64,000 bases of DNA. Origin: Chenggangzhangella methanolivorans (lineage in GTDB: Bacteria > Pseudomonadota > Alphaproteobacteria > Rhizobiales > Methylopilaceae). Under the pieces are notes generated by a model, which did not search any database, had not been told where the DNA came from, and saw nothing but the letters and a program-made list of their open reading frames with translations. A program made the translations under genes and the position numbers. The stretch is taken from assembly GCF_019797865.1 (NCBI RefSeq), contig NZ_CP081869.1, forward strand, positions 2,939,501 to 3,003,500, in the 5' to 3' direction. This document shows, piece after piece, positions 1-9,424 of this stretch. Within the stretch, counting starts at the first letter, position 1. The number at the start of each line of letters is the position of its first letter.

Positions 1-124
1 CTATGGCTTCGACCGTCAGATTGACGTCGTCGCCGGCTGAAAGCTTCAACTGCTTCGCTACGTCTTCGGGCACGCGAAGCACCAGCTGGCCGTCGATCTC
101 TTCAACGCGGACGATGCGGGTCAT
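1..124 (-). CDS. AbrB/MazE-type swapped-hairpin DNA-binding protein, 3' end cut off by the window
   Basis: Reading from an ATG at 124 on the minus strand gives about 41 residues before the window ends. They include QLVLRVPEDVAKQLKLSAGD followed by a VNLTVE-like strand. This is the usual layout of the SpoVT/AbrB or MazE N-terminal DNA-binding domain: a hydrophobic strand, a conserved R-P-E/K turn, a helix, then a G-D turn. Such proteins are often antitoxins that bind their own promoter. The partner toxin, if there is one, would lie downstream and outside the window. The gene is divergent from acs, with a 170 bp shared upstream region. Family assignment is good; the antitoxin role is inference. 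Confidence 0.6.
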   Translation of the reverse strand, partial: MTRIVRVEEIDGQLVLRVPEDVAKQLKLSAGDDVNLTVEAI

Positions 125-294
125 CGGACAAATCCTTCTCCTCCCCGCACCATAGCACGCCCGCAGCCCCTCCGCCCCGCTCCGCGCAAAGTACGAGGTT
201 CGGGTGCTTGAGACCTCACGCCGTTCCGCCCTAGGTTCAGGTCAAAGTCGTCCCGCGCGACGGGACGGGAAACGAACGCCCGGGAGCGATAGCC

Positions 295-2247
<1,953 letters not shown>

Positions 2248-2300
2248 AGCGCCGATCGCGCGGCGCGGAGTTCGCTTCGGGCTCAGCGCGTTTTGGACGT

Positions 2301-2453
2301 CGGCGCTCGCCTCCTCCTCCATCGCTCACGCGATGGTCCCCCTCCTCCGCACAGCGGAGGAGGATCAAAAAGAGCGGCGCCCTTTGCGCGCGGATCCTCC
2401 CCTGCGAAGCGGGGGAGGGGGACCGCCGCAGGCGGTGGAGGGGGGCCGGCGCT
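2301..2453. repeat. intergenic G-rich/C-rich palindromic repeat, copy 1
   Basis: The region after acs holds a chain of short hairpins built from CCTCCTCC / GGAGGAGG and CCTCCCC / GGGGAGG arms, with the pattern GGTCCCCCTCC near 2335 and GCGGGGGAGGGGGACC near 2409. The same arrangement recurs at 18983-19128. It is a REP-like intergenic element, not coding. Similar sequences often sit between convergent genes, as here (acs and the DUF2235 gene converge). Confidence 0.6.
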
Positions 2454-2481
2454 CCGGTTTCCGACTCTAAGTCGCCGACCC

Positions 2482-3918
2482 TCAAATCATCTCCGGAGCG
2501 AAGCCTGCGCTTGTCGGCGCGTCGCGGTAAAACTCTGCGGCCTGCGGATGGGTCCTGAGCCCCTCCGGCCGGTAGGGCTTCGTCACGTCGTAATGCAGCG
2601 CCGCCGGAGCCGAGAGGCGGAGCAGCACGCTCTCGTCTAGCGCGCCGCGCCTTTCGATCCCGAGCCGCGCGCCGGGCAGCAGGCCGGGATGGGCCTTCAA
2701 TTCGTCGTGCTGCATGCCGAGCGGCGAAGGCGAAAGGTTGAGGCGCCCGGCGGAGAATTGCGGCGGATCGGGAAGCCCCTTCATCTCCTTGGCCATCCAC
2801 TCGAGCGCGATGTCTGAGAGCCGTGACTCCGCCTCCGGATAGCTGCCGCCGATGTCCGAATGGACGCCCGCGAACCAGCGCTGGCGCATCCGCCGCGCGC
2901 CGTTCTCGGCCATGATCGCGGTGTCGTCGTCCTCGTCCCACATCACGACGCGGAAATCGTCGCGGTTCTCGTCGATCGACATGGCGTGGCGGGCGAAAGG
3001 AACGCGCGCGTTCAGCTGCGTGTCATAGAACCTGAAGGGTTTGAGCGCCGGAAGCCGCGCCATCGCCTGGCGCAACCAGCCGTTTTCGGAGCCGTAGCGA
3101 CTTTCATAGACGAGCCTCGCGCCGAGCCCCGCGGCGAGCGCGAAAAAGACCGCCGGGGCGCCGGTCAGAAGCCGCGGGCCGATTCCCGACCAGCAGAGGC
3201 CGAGCGCTCCGACGGCGAGGGCCGCGGGCGCGATCACGAGCCAGAGCGGCCCGAGATTGGCGATCGTCCCGACCGTGTCGAACACGCCGATGAAGTAGGG
3301 AACCGCATTGCTGTCGCCGCCCGGTTCGGGCGAGCCGGAGCCGTGCTCCCGGCGAAACTCCGCCGCGAGCCGCAGCCGCTCGGCGCGCCTGGGATCACGG
3401 AGCGCAGGATCGTCCGCCTCCGGATGCGCTTCGACGGAGCCGTGCTGGTAGATCTTCACCGCGCGCATCGCGAGGGCGTTCGCGGACTTCGGGTCGCGTT
3501 TCAGGCCGTCGGGGCCGGGCGCCGTGGTCGGCACGCCGCAATGGGCGAGCAGTCCGCCCACGCACCGCGCCGTGAAGGCGCCGCGGCTGAAGCCGACGAG
3601 GAAGATGCGGTCGCCCGGCGTCCAGTAGCGGATGATCGCCGCGTAGCAGTCGGCGATGTTCTGATCGATCCCGAGGCCGAGCGCTTGCGCCACGAGGTTC
3701 TTGGCCCGGCGCCACGCGCGGCCCAGAACGCCGAGGTTCTCCGGGGCGGTTCCGAGGCCAGCGTCGTAGAAGGCGATCTGCTTGCGCGCGTCGACGCTCG
3801 AGTCGCTGTCGGAGCGTGTCGCGCGGTAAAGCTTGTAGACGTTGCTGACCTCCTGGTCGGGCGTCAGGCCGCCCGCCTGCCCGGTCCCGTCCGAGAAGAT
3901 CAGGATGTTGCGCGCCAT
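2482..3918 (-). CDS. DUF2235 / Tle1-like alpha/beta hydrolase domain protein
   Basis: 478 residues from the ATG at 3918, chosen because it begins MARNILIFSDGTGQ, the canonical first strand of this family. The nucleophile elbow is GFSRGAFTAR (G-x-S-x-G), followed later by a YFIGVFDTVG motif that often supplies the acidic residue. A hydrophobic stretch of about 50 residues in the middle (LWLVIAPAALAVGALGL and following) looks like two membrane helices. The domain is shared with Tle1 phospholipase effectors of type VI secretion, but no VgrG, PAAR or immunity gene is nearby. A stand-alone membrane-associated lipase or esterase role is therefore more likely. Substrate unknown. Confidence 0.8.
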   Translation of the reverse strand: MARNILIFSDGTGQAGGLTPDQEVSNVYKLYRATRSDSDSSVDARKQIAFYDAGLGTAPENLGVLGRAWRRAKNLVAQALGLGIDQNIADCYAAIIRYWTPGDRIFLVGFSRGAFTARCVGGLLAHCGVPTTAPGPDGLKRDPKSANALAMRAVKIYQHGSVEAHPEADDPALRDPRRAERLRLAAEFRREHGSGSPEPGGDSNAVPYFIGVFDTVGTIANLGPLWLVIAPAALAVGALGLCWSGIGPRLLTGAPAVFFALAAGLGARLVYESRYGSENGWLRQAMARLPALKPFRFYDTQLNARVPFARHAMSIDENRDDFRVVMWDEDDDTAIMAENGARRMRQRWFAGVHSDIGGSYPEAESRLSDIALEWMAKEMKGLPDPPQFSAGRLNLSPSPLGMQHDELKAHPGLLPGARLGIERRGALDESVLLRLSAPAALHYDVTKPYRPEGLRTHPQAAEFYRDAPTSAGFAPEMI

Positions 3919-4090
3919 CGCGGCCCCCGCTTGCAACCGGAGATCGAGCGTAGCGCCGAGCCGAGCGTCGCCGCAACACGCGCCGCAGCACGGCGGCCGG
4001 CGCTCGTTAAGTCTGCCGCCATGTCCTCCATTGTCCCGCCGCAAGTCGCGCTAGAATAACGCCAGGGCGTAGACCGAGAGGCGTCGCGAG

Positions 4091-4600
4091 TTGGGTTCGA
4101 AGTGTTTGGCGGCCGCGGCCGCCCTGATGCTTGGTCTTGCGTTTCCGGCGGCCGAGGCCGCGGCGCGCACGCCCGTGTCGTTCAAGACCGACCAATGGGC
4201 CGGCACGATCGTCATCAGCCATAAGGAGCGCGCGCTTTATCTCGTCCAGCGCGGCGGCAAGGCGCTGCGCTACCGCGTGGCGCTCGGCAAGGCCGGCAAG
4301 GACTGGTTCGGCACGGCTTACGTGCGGGGCAAGTACGTCAAGCCGGCCTGGTCGCCGCCCGCCGACGTGCTGCGCGACAAGCCGTTCCTGCCCAAGGTCA
4401 TCCCCGGCGGCAGCCCGAAGAACCCGATGGGGCCGCGCGCCATATTGCTCGATCGCGACGAGATCGCGATCCACGGCACCAACCGGCCGAGCTCGATCGG
4501 AACTTACGCGTCCTACGGCTGCATCCGCATGATGAACGCCGACGTCATCGACCTGTTCGACCGGGTCGAAAAGGGAACCAAGGTGGTGGTCGTCCCCTGA
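4091..4600 (+). CDS. L,D-transpeptidase (YkuD domain), secreted, first of a tandem pair
   Basis: 169 residues from a TTG at 4091, preceded by GAGAGG, which includes a charged n-region before the hydrophobic signal peptide; an ATG at 4127 is an alternative that would shorten the signal. The catalytic signature is HGTNRPSSIGTYASYGCIRM (H...S.GC.R), with the Cys as nucleophile. The family makes 3-3 cross-links in peptidoglycan or attaches proteins to it in the periplasm. The next gene is a close paralogue, and the two share the WSPP and HGTNRP..IGTYASYGCIRM blocks, so this is a recent tandem duplication. Confidence 0.88.
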   Translation: MGSKCLAAAAALMLGLAFPAAEAAARTPVSFKTDQWAGTIVISHKERALYLVQRGGKALRYRVALGKAGKDWFGTAYVRGKYVKPAWSPPADVLRDKPFLPKVIPGGSPKNPMGPRAILLDRDEIAIHGTNRPSSIGTYASYGCIRMMNADVIDLFDRVEKGTKVVVVP

Positions 4601-4744
4601 CGCAAGCGTTGCTTGGCGCATTAAGGTAAAGCTGAATATACGGCTTTTGCGGCGACTGATTTCATCGCCTGTTAGAGCGGCGTGATTTATGTCTCGACAT
4701 GACGTCCGGCTGTCTTCGGGCGTGTGTGGCCGAGGGTGTCGCGT

Positions 4745-5269
4745 ATGTCTCGGAATTTGGTCGCTTCCGCCGTGCGGGCGGGGCTCGCCGCTTTCGCTCT
4801 GATCGCAGGGATGTCAGCCGGCGAGGCGCGGCAGGCGCAAGGTTTCGACCCGTCCAAATATTCGGCCGGAACCATCGTCATCAGCAATTCCGAGCGCGCG
4901 CTTTACCTGGTCAAGCGCTGGGGCGGCGGCGTCGTCCGCTACCGGGTCGCGGTCGGCAAGACCGGCAAACGCTGGGTCGGGCGGACCGAGATCGTCGGCA
5001 AATATGTCGAGCCGGACTGGTCGCCGCCCGCCGCGGTGAAGCGCGACCATCCGCATCTGCCGAACTTCATCGCCGGCGGGACCAAGGCGAACCCGATGGG
5101 AACCCGCGCCATGAAGCTCGGCCGCGGCCAATACGCCATCCATGGCACCAACCGGCCGAACTCCATCGGCACCTACGCGTCCTACGGCTGCATCCGCATG
5201 CGCAACGAGGACATCGCGGAGCTCTACCGCGAGGTCGGTGTGGGCACGACCGTGGTGGTCGTGCCCTGA
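4745..5269 (+). CDS. L,D-transpeptidase (YkuD domain), secreted, second of a tandem pair
   Basis: 174 residues from the ATG at 4745 (MSRNLVASAVRAG...), preceded by GAGGG; an upstream GTG at 4724 is possible but less likely. A cleavable signal peptide ends near GEARQ. The YkuD core contains HGTNRPNSIGTYASYGCIRM with the catalytic Cys and conserved Arg. It differs from its neighbour at 4091-4600 mainly in the N-terminus and in a two-residue insertion at KRWGGGVV. It probably has its own promoter in the 144 bp gap. Role: periplasmic peptidoglycan cross-linking or remodelling. Confidence 0.88.
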   Translation: MSRNLVASAVRAGLAAFALIAGMSAGEARQAQGFDPSKYSAGTIVISNSERALYLVKRWGGGVVRYRVAVGKTGKRWVGRTEIVGKYVEPDWSPPAAVKRDHPHLPNFIAGGTKANPMGTRAMKLGRGQYAIHGTNRPNSIGTYASYGCIRMRNEDIAELYREVGVGTTVVVVP

Positions 5270-5279
5270 AGCGCGCCCG

Positions 5280-5714
5280 TCAGCGGCCGCAATAGACGAT
5301 GAGGTGAAACGGACGGTCGACCGATCGAGCCTTCGCATCCTTGGTCGAGACGAAAATCTGCCGCGCTTCGCCGAGGCGTCCCACGGCGCTGATCAGTCCG
5401 GGCTCCGGAGTTCCCTGCGCGTCCGACCCACCGATCGAGACGACGAACGCGCAGGCCGTGACGTCGCGGCCGAACTCGACGCCGAAGGCGCCTTCGAAAA
5501 AGCGCTGGGCGCTGACCGCGCCTTCTCCCCGGACGAGGGTCCCGTCCGGATCGACCACGGCCGACATGATCGCCGAGCCGAGATCGCCGGGAGCCGCCTG
5601 CGGCGCCCGGTAGCCGGCGGGCGGCGTGTTGAAACCGTCCGCCGCGAGGGCGGAGAGCGGCGAGAACGCCGCGACGAGCGCGAGGGCGAGCGCGATGGTT
5701 CTGGACTTGGTCAT
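5280..5714 (-). CDS. small secreted protein of unknown function, paralogue of the upstream neighbour
   Basis: 144 residues starting at the ATG at 5714. A signal peptide is clear (K-S-R then an Ala/Leu-rich stretch ending SALAADG). The mature part contains DGTLVRGEGAVSAQRFFEG, then FGRDVTACAFVVSIG, and ends with a strand and Cys (FHLIVYCGR). The pattern G-x-G / G-x-[YF]-x-V-x-F-x-R-x-V-x-x-C-A is shared with the next gene (5726-6076), so the two are tandem paralogues. Two cysteines could form a disulphide. I do not know a function; the fold is probably all-beta and periplasmic or extracellular. Confidence 0.65.
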   Translation of the reverse strand: MTKSRTIALALALVAAFSPLSALAADGFNTPPAGYRAPQAAPGDLGSAIMSAVVDPDGTLVRGEGAVSAQRFFEGAFGVEFGRDVTACAFVVSIGGSDAQGTPEPGLISAVGRLGEARQIFVSTKDAKARSVDRPFHLIVYCGR

Positions 5715-5725
5715 GGCGCGGCCTC

Positions 5726-6076
5726 TCAATCCTGGCACTTGATCAGCACGGAGAAGGCGAGCGACTTCGGCTTGCCCTTCGCGTCGAAGGTCTTGGCCTG
5801 GATCAAGGCGGTGTTCTCGGTCAGCGTCGAAGCGAACACGAAGCCGGGCGCGTCGTTCAGCGAAACGAAGGCTGCGCAAGTATCGACGAAGCGCGGAAAC
5901 GTCATCTGGTAGACGCCGGTCGCCACGCGGATGACGCTTCCCACGCCCGATCCCCCCTTGATCTTGCCCGACGCTGCGATGACGGCCGTGAACTCGGCCC
6001 CGCCCGTGTTGACGGCGAAAGCCGCGCTGGGCGCGGCCAGCAAAGCTGCGGCCGCCAAGCAAAACCGTAACGACAT
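5726..6076 (-). CDS. small secreted protein of unknown function
   Basis: 116 residues from the ATG at 6076 (MSLRFCLAAAALLAAPSAAFA is a signal peptide); an in-frame ATG at 6115 would add a poor hydrophilic extension. The mature region carries SGKIKGGSGVGSVIRVATG, then YQMTFPRFVDTCAAFVSLN and a final LIKCQD. It lies 11 bp upstream of its paralogue at 5280-5714 and is probably co-transcribed with it. The upstream region is strikingly AT-rich for this genome. No known function; the two conserved cysteines suggest a disulphide in an exported protein. Confidence 0.65.
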   Translation of the reverse strand: MSLRFCLAAAALLAAPSAAFAVNTGGAEFTAVIAASGKIKGGSGVGSVIRVATGVYQMTFPRFVDTCAAFVSLNDAPGFVFASTLTENTALIQAKTFDAKGKPKSLAFSVLIKCQD

Positions 6077-6079
6077 CCG

Positions 6080-6235
6080 CGTCTCCCGATAAATATTTTC
6101 AGTCGATGACATCAATATTTATCAAATATGCTGCATTTAATTTTTCGAATAAGCAAATAAATAATCGACATCTTTCGATGAGAAAATCTTTGTCGCGCAA
6201 TATATTCGAATGATCATTAGTATTGATGTCGCGCG
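6080..6235. other. AT-rich intergenic stretch
   Basis: About 155 bp composed largely of A and T (AATATTTTCAG, AATATTTATCAAATATG, AATATATTCGAATGATCATTAG) inside a genome near 70% GC. It lies upstream of the minus-strand secreted-protein pair and upstream of the plus-strand DCC gene. It probably contains the promoter for at least the secreted pair. AT-rich islands with T-A steps are typical targets of H-NS-like or MucR-type regulators in this order; that link is inference. Confidence 0.4.
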
Positions 6236-6347
6236 CGCCCTGCTCCTCGACATAACCTCTGTTCCGGCGCGACCGCCCATGAGGTCAGTCGCTTTGGTCC
6301 CAGGGGTCCGCTCTGGCGCGCGAACCGACGCCGCCCATATCCGCCGC

Positions 6348-6806
6348 ATGGATCGCTGGATTCCGAGACCCGCGCCGGACCTGCCCGAAGGCCTGATCCT
6401 GTTCGACGGGGTCTGCCTGTTCTGTTCGCGTTGGGTGCGGTTCGTGCTCGCGCGCGACGAAGCCCGGCGGTTCAGCTTCGCGACGTTGCAGTCGCCCTAT
6501 GGCCGGGCGGTCGCGGTGCGCATCGGGATCGCGGCCGACGATCCCGAGACCAACGTCGTCATCCTCGGCGGCCGCGCGCTCTTCAAGTCCGACGCCGCGA
6601 TCGGCGTGCTGTCAGGGTTGCCCGGCCATGGCTGGGCCTGCGCGCTGAAGCTCGCGCCGAAGCCGTTGCGCGACTTCGCCTATGACCGCGTCGCCAAGAA
6701 CCGGTACCGGATGTTCGGCAAGAGCGACGCCTGCTTCATGCCGTCCGCGGCCGATCGCGCCCGCTTTCTCGACGAGGCCGCGCCGCCCGAGACGAAGCGC
6801 CTGTGA
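6348..6806 (+). CDS. DCC-family thiol-disulphide oxidoreductase-like protein (DUF393)
   Basis: 152 residues from the ATG at 6348. The defining motif is near the N-terminus: LILFDGVCLFCSRWVRFVL, with D-G-x-C-x-x-C resembling a thioredoxin-type active site. The motif FATLQSPYGRAV follows, and the C-terminal RYRMFGKSDACFMP block is also family-typical. The protein probably acts in the cytoplasm or at the membrane; no specific substrate is known for the family. Its stop codon overlaps the GTG start of the next gene (GTGA), so the two are translationally coupled. Confidence 0.82.
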   Translation: MDRWIPRPAPDLPEGLILFDGVCLFCSRWVRFVLARDEARRFSFATLQSPYGRAVAVRIGIAADDPETNVVILGGRALFKSDAAIGVLSGLPGHGWACALKLAPKPLRDFAYDRVAKNRYRMFGKSDACFMPSAADRARFLDEAAPPETKRL

Positions 6807-7342
6807 CAGGCGCGCCGGTTTTCGCCCGCGCGCTCGGAGACGATTTCGGGCGGCTTCCCGAATGCGTCCGGACGGTTCATGCGCCGGAGCCCCACGTCGA
6901 ACTTCGCGGGGCGGTCGACGTCGAGGGCGCTTCGGGCGCGCTCGCGCGGATCGTCGCGCGGCTGTTTGGTTTCCCCGGATCCGCCGCGGGCGTCGAGGCG
7001 CAGGTGCGCATCGAGCGGGCGGGCGAGGGCGAGATCTGGACGCGGGCGTTCGGCGACGCGCGCTTCGTAAGCCGCGTCCGCGCCGGCGCCGGGCCGGGGA
7101 CGCTGATCGAGCGCTTTGGCCCGTTCTCCTTCGACATCGCGCTCGCCGCGAACGAGCGCGGCTTCGCCATGGAGGTCACGGGCTGGCGGATCTTCGGCGT
7201 GCGGGCTCCGCGCGCGCTGGCACCACGGTCGAACGCCCGCGGCTTCGCGCGTGATGACGGCGCCTATGGCTTCGACGTCGCGATCGACCTGCCGTTCGGC
7301 GGGCGCCTCGTGCGCTACTCCGGCTGGCTGCGGCCGGTCTAG
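6803..7342 (+). CDS. DUF4166 domain protein
   Basis: 179 residues starting at a GTG whose last two bases lie in the stop of the DCC gene. The sequence ARALGDDFGRLPECVRTVHAP, the later IWTRAFGDARFVS and LIERFGPFSFDIAL blocks, and the ending LPFGGRLVRYSGWLRPV match the layout of DUF4166, which is often found next to DCC proteins or fused to nucleotide-sugar or SDR-type enzymes. No membrane helix. Function unknown. It converges with the extensin-like gene, and their stop codons overlap. Confidence 0.72.
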   Translation: MTGAPVFARALGDDFGRLPECVRTVHAPEPHVELRGAVDVEGASGALARIVARLFGFPGSAAGVEAQVRIERAGEGEIWTRAFGDARFVSRVRAGAGPGTLIERFGPFSFDIALAANERGFAMEVTGWRIFGVRAPRALAPRSNARGFARDDGAYGFDVAIDLPFGGRLVRYSGWLRPV

Positions 7343-7968
7343 CGGCAGATCTGCGCGCGGCCGAGATCGAGGTGGAAATGGTCGGCGTGGGCCGCGTTCC
7401 AGTCCGGCGACAGCACGCCGGCGAACAGGCCGCAGGCCCCGTCGCGGACCTCGCGCAGGAACCTGCCGGGCTCGCCTTTGTTCCAGTCGCGCGAGAGCGT
7501 CACCGTGCGTCCGTCTGCGAGCTCGAAGCCCGAGACGTCGATCGCGTTGGCGGTCGCGTGCTGGGAGCGGCGGCCGGGCCTCCCGGCGATGTCGCGGCAC
7601 GAGAACGCGCCGAAGGTGCGCACCCGCGCGACACGCGCGCCGAGGCGCCGTTCGGCGGCGGGCTGCACGACATGACGCAGCCACAAGGCGTAGGCGGCGG
7701 CCGTCGCGCAGCGCATCGCCGGCGTCTCGGCGAGCGCCCCGCCGGACAGGACCACGGCGTCGTCATAGCCGCAGCCGTTTCTCTGCGGGCGTTCCGGCGC
7801 GAGGCTTGCGGCGATGTCGGCGCGCGCCAGCGTGCGCTGGCAGGCGAGCGGCTCGTCGGCGAGCAGGCGGATGCGCCACTGCGTGAAAAGCCCCGGCGGC
7901 TGGTCGAGGTCGAGCGGCCAGTAGGCGTCGGGATCGGACCAGACGATCGCGGCGAAGACGCCGAGCAC
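7339..7968 (-). CDS. extensin-like C-terminal domain protein, start uncertain
   Basis: The listed start is a GTG at 7968. The reading frame stays open further upstream, past 8060, and that extension encodes a likely membrane anchor (AIVGATLVLGVFAAIVW), so the true start is probably upstream or has been damaged. The conserved core includes PLACQRTLARADI, a GCGYDDAVVLSGGA block, CATAAAYALWL, SQHATANAIDVSGF and a final WNAAHADHFHLDLG with H-x-H. The family is related in layout to D-Ala-D-Ala carboxypeptidase-like metal enzymes of the bacterial envelope. The gene follows DUF1674. Confidence 0.72.
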   Translation of the reverse strand: MLGVFAAIVWSDPDAYWPLDLDQPPGLFTQWRIRLLADEPLACQRTLARADIAASLAPERPQRNGCGYDDAVVLSGGALAETPAMRCATAAAYALWLRHVVQPAAERRLGARVARVRTFGAFSCRDIAGRPGRRSQHATANAIDVSGFELADGRTVTLSRDWNKGEPGRFLREVRDGACGLFAGVLSPDWNAAHADHFHLDLGRAQICR

Positions 7969-8056
7969 CAGCGTCGCGCCGACGATCGCGCGCCCGACGA
8001 GCCGTCCCGTTACGGACGCGCGCCGAGGCTTCGGCGGCTGGCCGGTGGCGCCGTCC

Positions 8057-8254
8057 TCAGAAATCGCTCGCCAGCCCCTTGGCCTCCCAGTCGCCGTAGC
8101 GGACGGGGTCGGGGCCCTTGCGGCCGTCGAGCTCGCGGATCTTCGCGAGCTCGACCTCGCGCTCGGCCTGGAGCTTGCGCCGCTCGGCGGCTTCGGCGAG
8201 CGCGCGGGCCGCGGGGCCCTCGGGCGGGTTTTTCGGGGTCTCGTCGTCGGTCAT
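8057..8254 (-). CDS. DUF1674 protein (SDHAF4-like succinate dehydrogenase assembly factor)
   Basis: 65 residues from the ATG at 8254. The C-terminal signature GRKGPDPVRYGDWEAKGLASDF (quoted here only by its key parts, KGPDPVRYGDWE and ending SDF) is nearly invariant in the family. Eukaryotic SDHAF4 binds the flavinated SdhA subunit and assists complex II assembly; alphaproteobacterial members are assumed to do the same. The N-terminal part is Glu/Arg-rich and probably disordered. Divergent from htpX, with a 117 bp gap. Confidence 0.85.
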   Translation of the reverse strand: MTDDETPKNPPEGPAARALAEAAERRKLQAEREVELAKIRELDGRKGPDPVRYGDWEAKGLASDF

Positions 8255-8371
8255 CGCAGGGTCCGGATGATCGGATCGTGAATGGTCCGGCTGGCGGCGC
8301 CGGGGAAGGCTGCACATATAGGTGCGGCGCGGCCCCCGCGCGACCCGCGATGTTTTGGAGACCGAAGCCCG

Positions 8372-9424
8372 ATGAGTTCCTACTTCCGCACGGCGGTCCT
8401 GCTCGCAGGCCTCACCGCGCTGTTCATGGGCGTCGGCTTCCTGATCGGCGGCAAGGGCGGCATGATGATCGCCTTCGTCGTCGCCCTGGGCATGAACGCG
8501 TTCAGCTACTGGAACTCGGGCAACATGGTGCTGTCGATGCACGGCGCCGAGGAGGTGGACGAACGCTCCGCCCCCGAATTCTACGGCATGGTCCGCGAGC
8601 TCGCGCAGCGCGCCGGCATGCCGATGCCCAAGGTCTACATCATGCACGAGGACCAGCCGAACGCCTTCGCGACCGGCCGGAACCCCGAAAACGCCGCAGT
8701 CGCGGCCACCACGGGCCTGCTCAACTCGCTGACCCGCGAGGAGGTGGCGGGCGTGATGGCCCATGAGCTCGCGCATGTGAAGAACCACGACACGCTGATC
8801 ATGACGATCACCGCGACGATCGCCGGCGCGATCTCGATGCTGGCGAATTTCGGCATGTTCTTCGGCGGCGGCAACCGGGAGAACGGCGGCTCCCCCTTCG
8901 GCGTGGTCGGCACGATCGCGATGGCGATCCTGGCGCCGATCGCCGCCATGATCGTGCAGATGGCGATCAGCCGCGCGCGCGAATACGAGGCGGACAAGAT
9001 CGGCGCGGAGATCTGCGGCCGGCCCGACTGGCTCGCGAGCGCGCTGCAGAAGATCGCGGGCGAGGCCGCGCACACCGAGAACTACGCGGCCGAGCGCAAC
9101 CCGGCGACCGCGCATATGTTCATCATCAATCCGCTCTCGGGCGCGCGCATGGACAATCTGTTCTCCACCCATCCGGACACCGGAAACCGCATCGCGGCTC
9201 TGATGGAGCTTTCCCGCTCCATGGGTTCGGCCGGCTGGACGCAGCAGGCGCCCGAGCCCCGGCGCTACGAGGCCAACACTCCGCCTGCGGCGGGCCCGTG
9301 GGGCGGCGCGGCGAACGGCCAGCAGTCCTCGGGTCCCTGGGGCGGCCGTCCGGCCAAAAGCCAGGACCGCTCGTCCGACCCCTGGGGCAGGTCCGGAGAC
9401 CGTCGCGAAGGACCTTGGGCCTGA
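8372..9424 (+). CDS. htpX: HtpX membrane metalloprotease (M48B)
   Basis: 350 residues. The N-terminus holds two membrane helices (around residues 6-25 and 30-48). The zinc site is [15 protein letters not shown], with the third ligand in EYEADKIG; two more hydrophobic segments lie between them. HtpX degrades misfolded inner-membrane proteins in the envelope stress response. The start ATG at 8372 is followed by [10 protein letters not shown]. The C-terminal 60 residues are a low-complexity tail with four PW motifs (GPWGG, GPWGG, DPWGR, GPWA). The next gene begins within the last codons of this one. Confidence 0.93.
   Translation: MSSYFRTAVLLAGLTALFMGVGFLIGGKGGMMIAFVVALGMNAFSYWNSGNMVLSMHGAEEVDERSAPEFYGMVRELAQRAGMPMPKVYIMHEDQPNAFATGRNPENAAVAATTGLLNSLTREEVAGVMAHELAHVKNHDTLIMTITATIAGAISMLANFGMFFGGGNRENGGSPFGVVGTIAMAILAPIAAMIVQMAISRAREYEADKIGAEICGRPDWLASALQKIAGEAAHTENYAAERNPATAHMFIINPLSGARMDNLFSTHPDTGNRIAALMELSRSMGSAGWTQQAPEPRRYEANTPPAAGPWGGAANGQQSSGPWGGRPAKSQDRSSDPWGRSGDRREGPWA

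Noticed and set aside
2482..3918. Type VI secretion effector
   Set aside because: The DUF2235 domain occurs in Tle1 effectors, but there is no VgrG, PAAR, chaperone or immunity gene nearby.
2860..4059. 399-residue plus-strand frame opposite the DUF2235 gene
   Set aside because: No motif; the minus strand carries the catalytic G-x-S-x-G protein.
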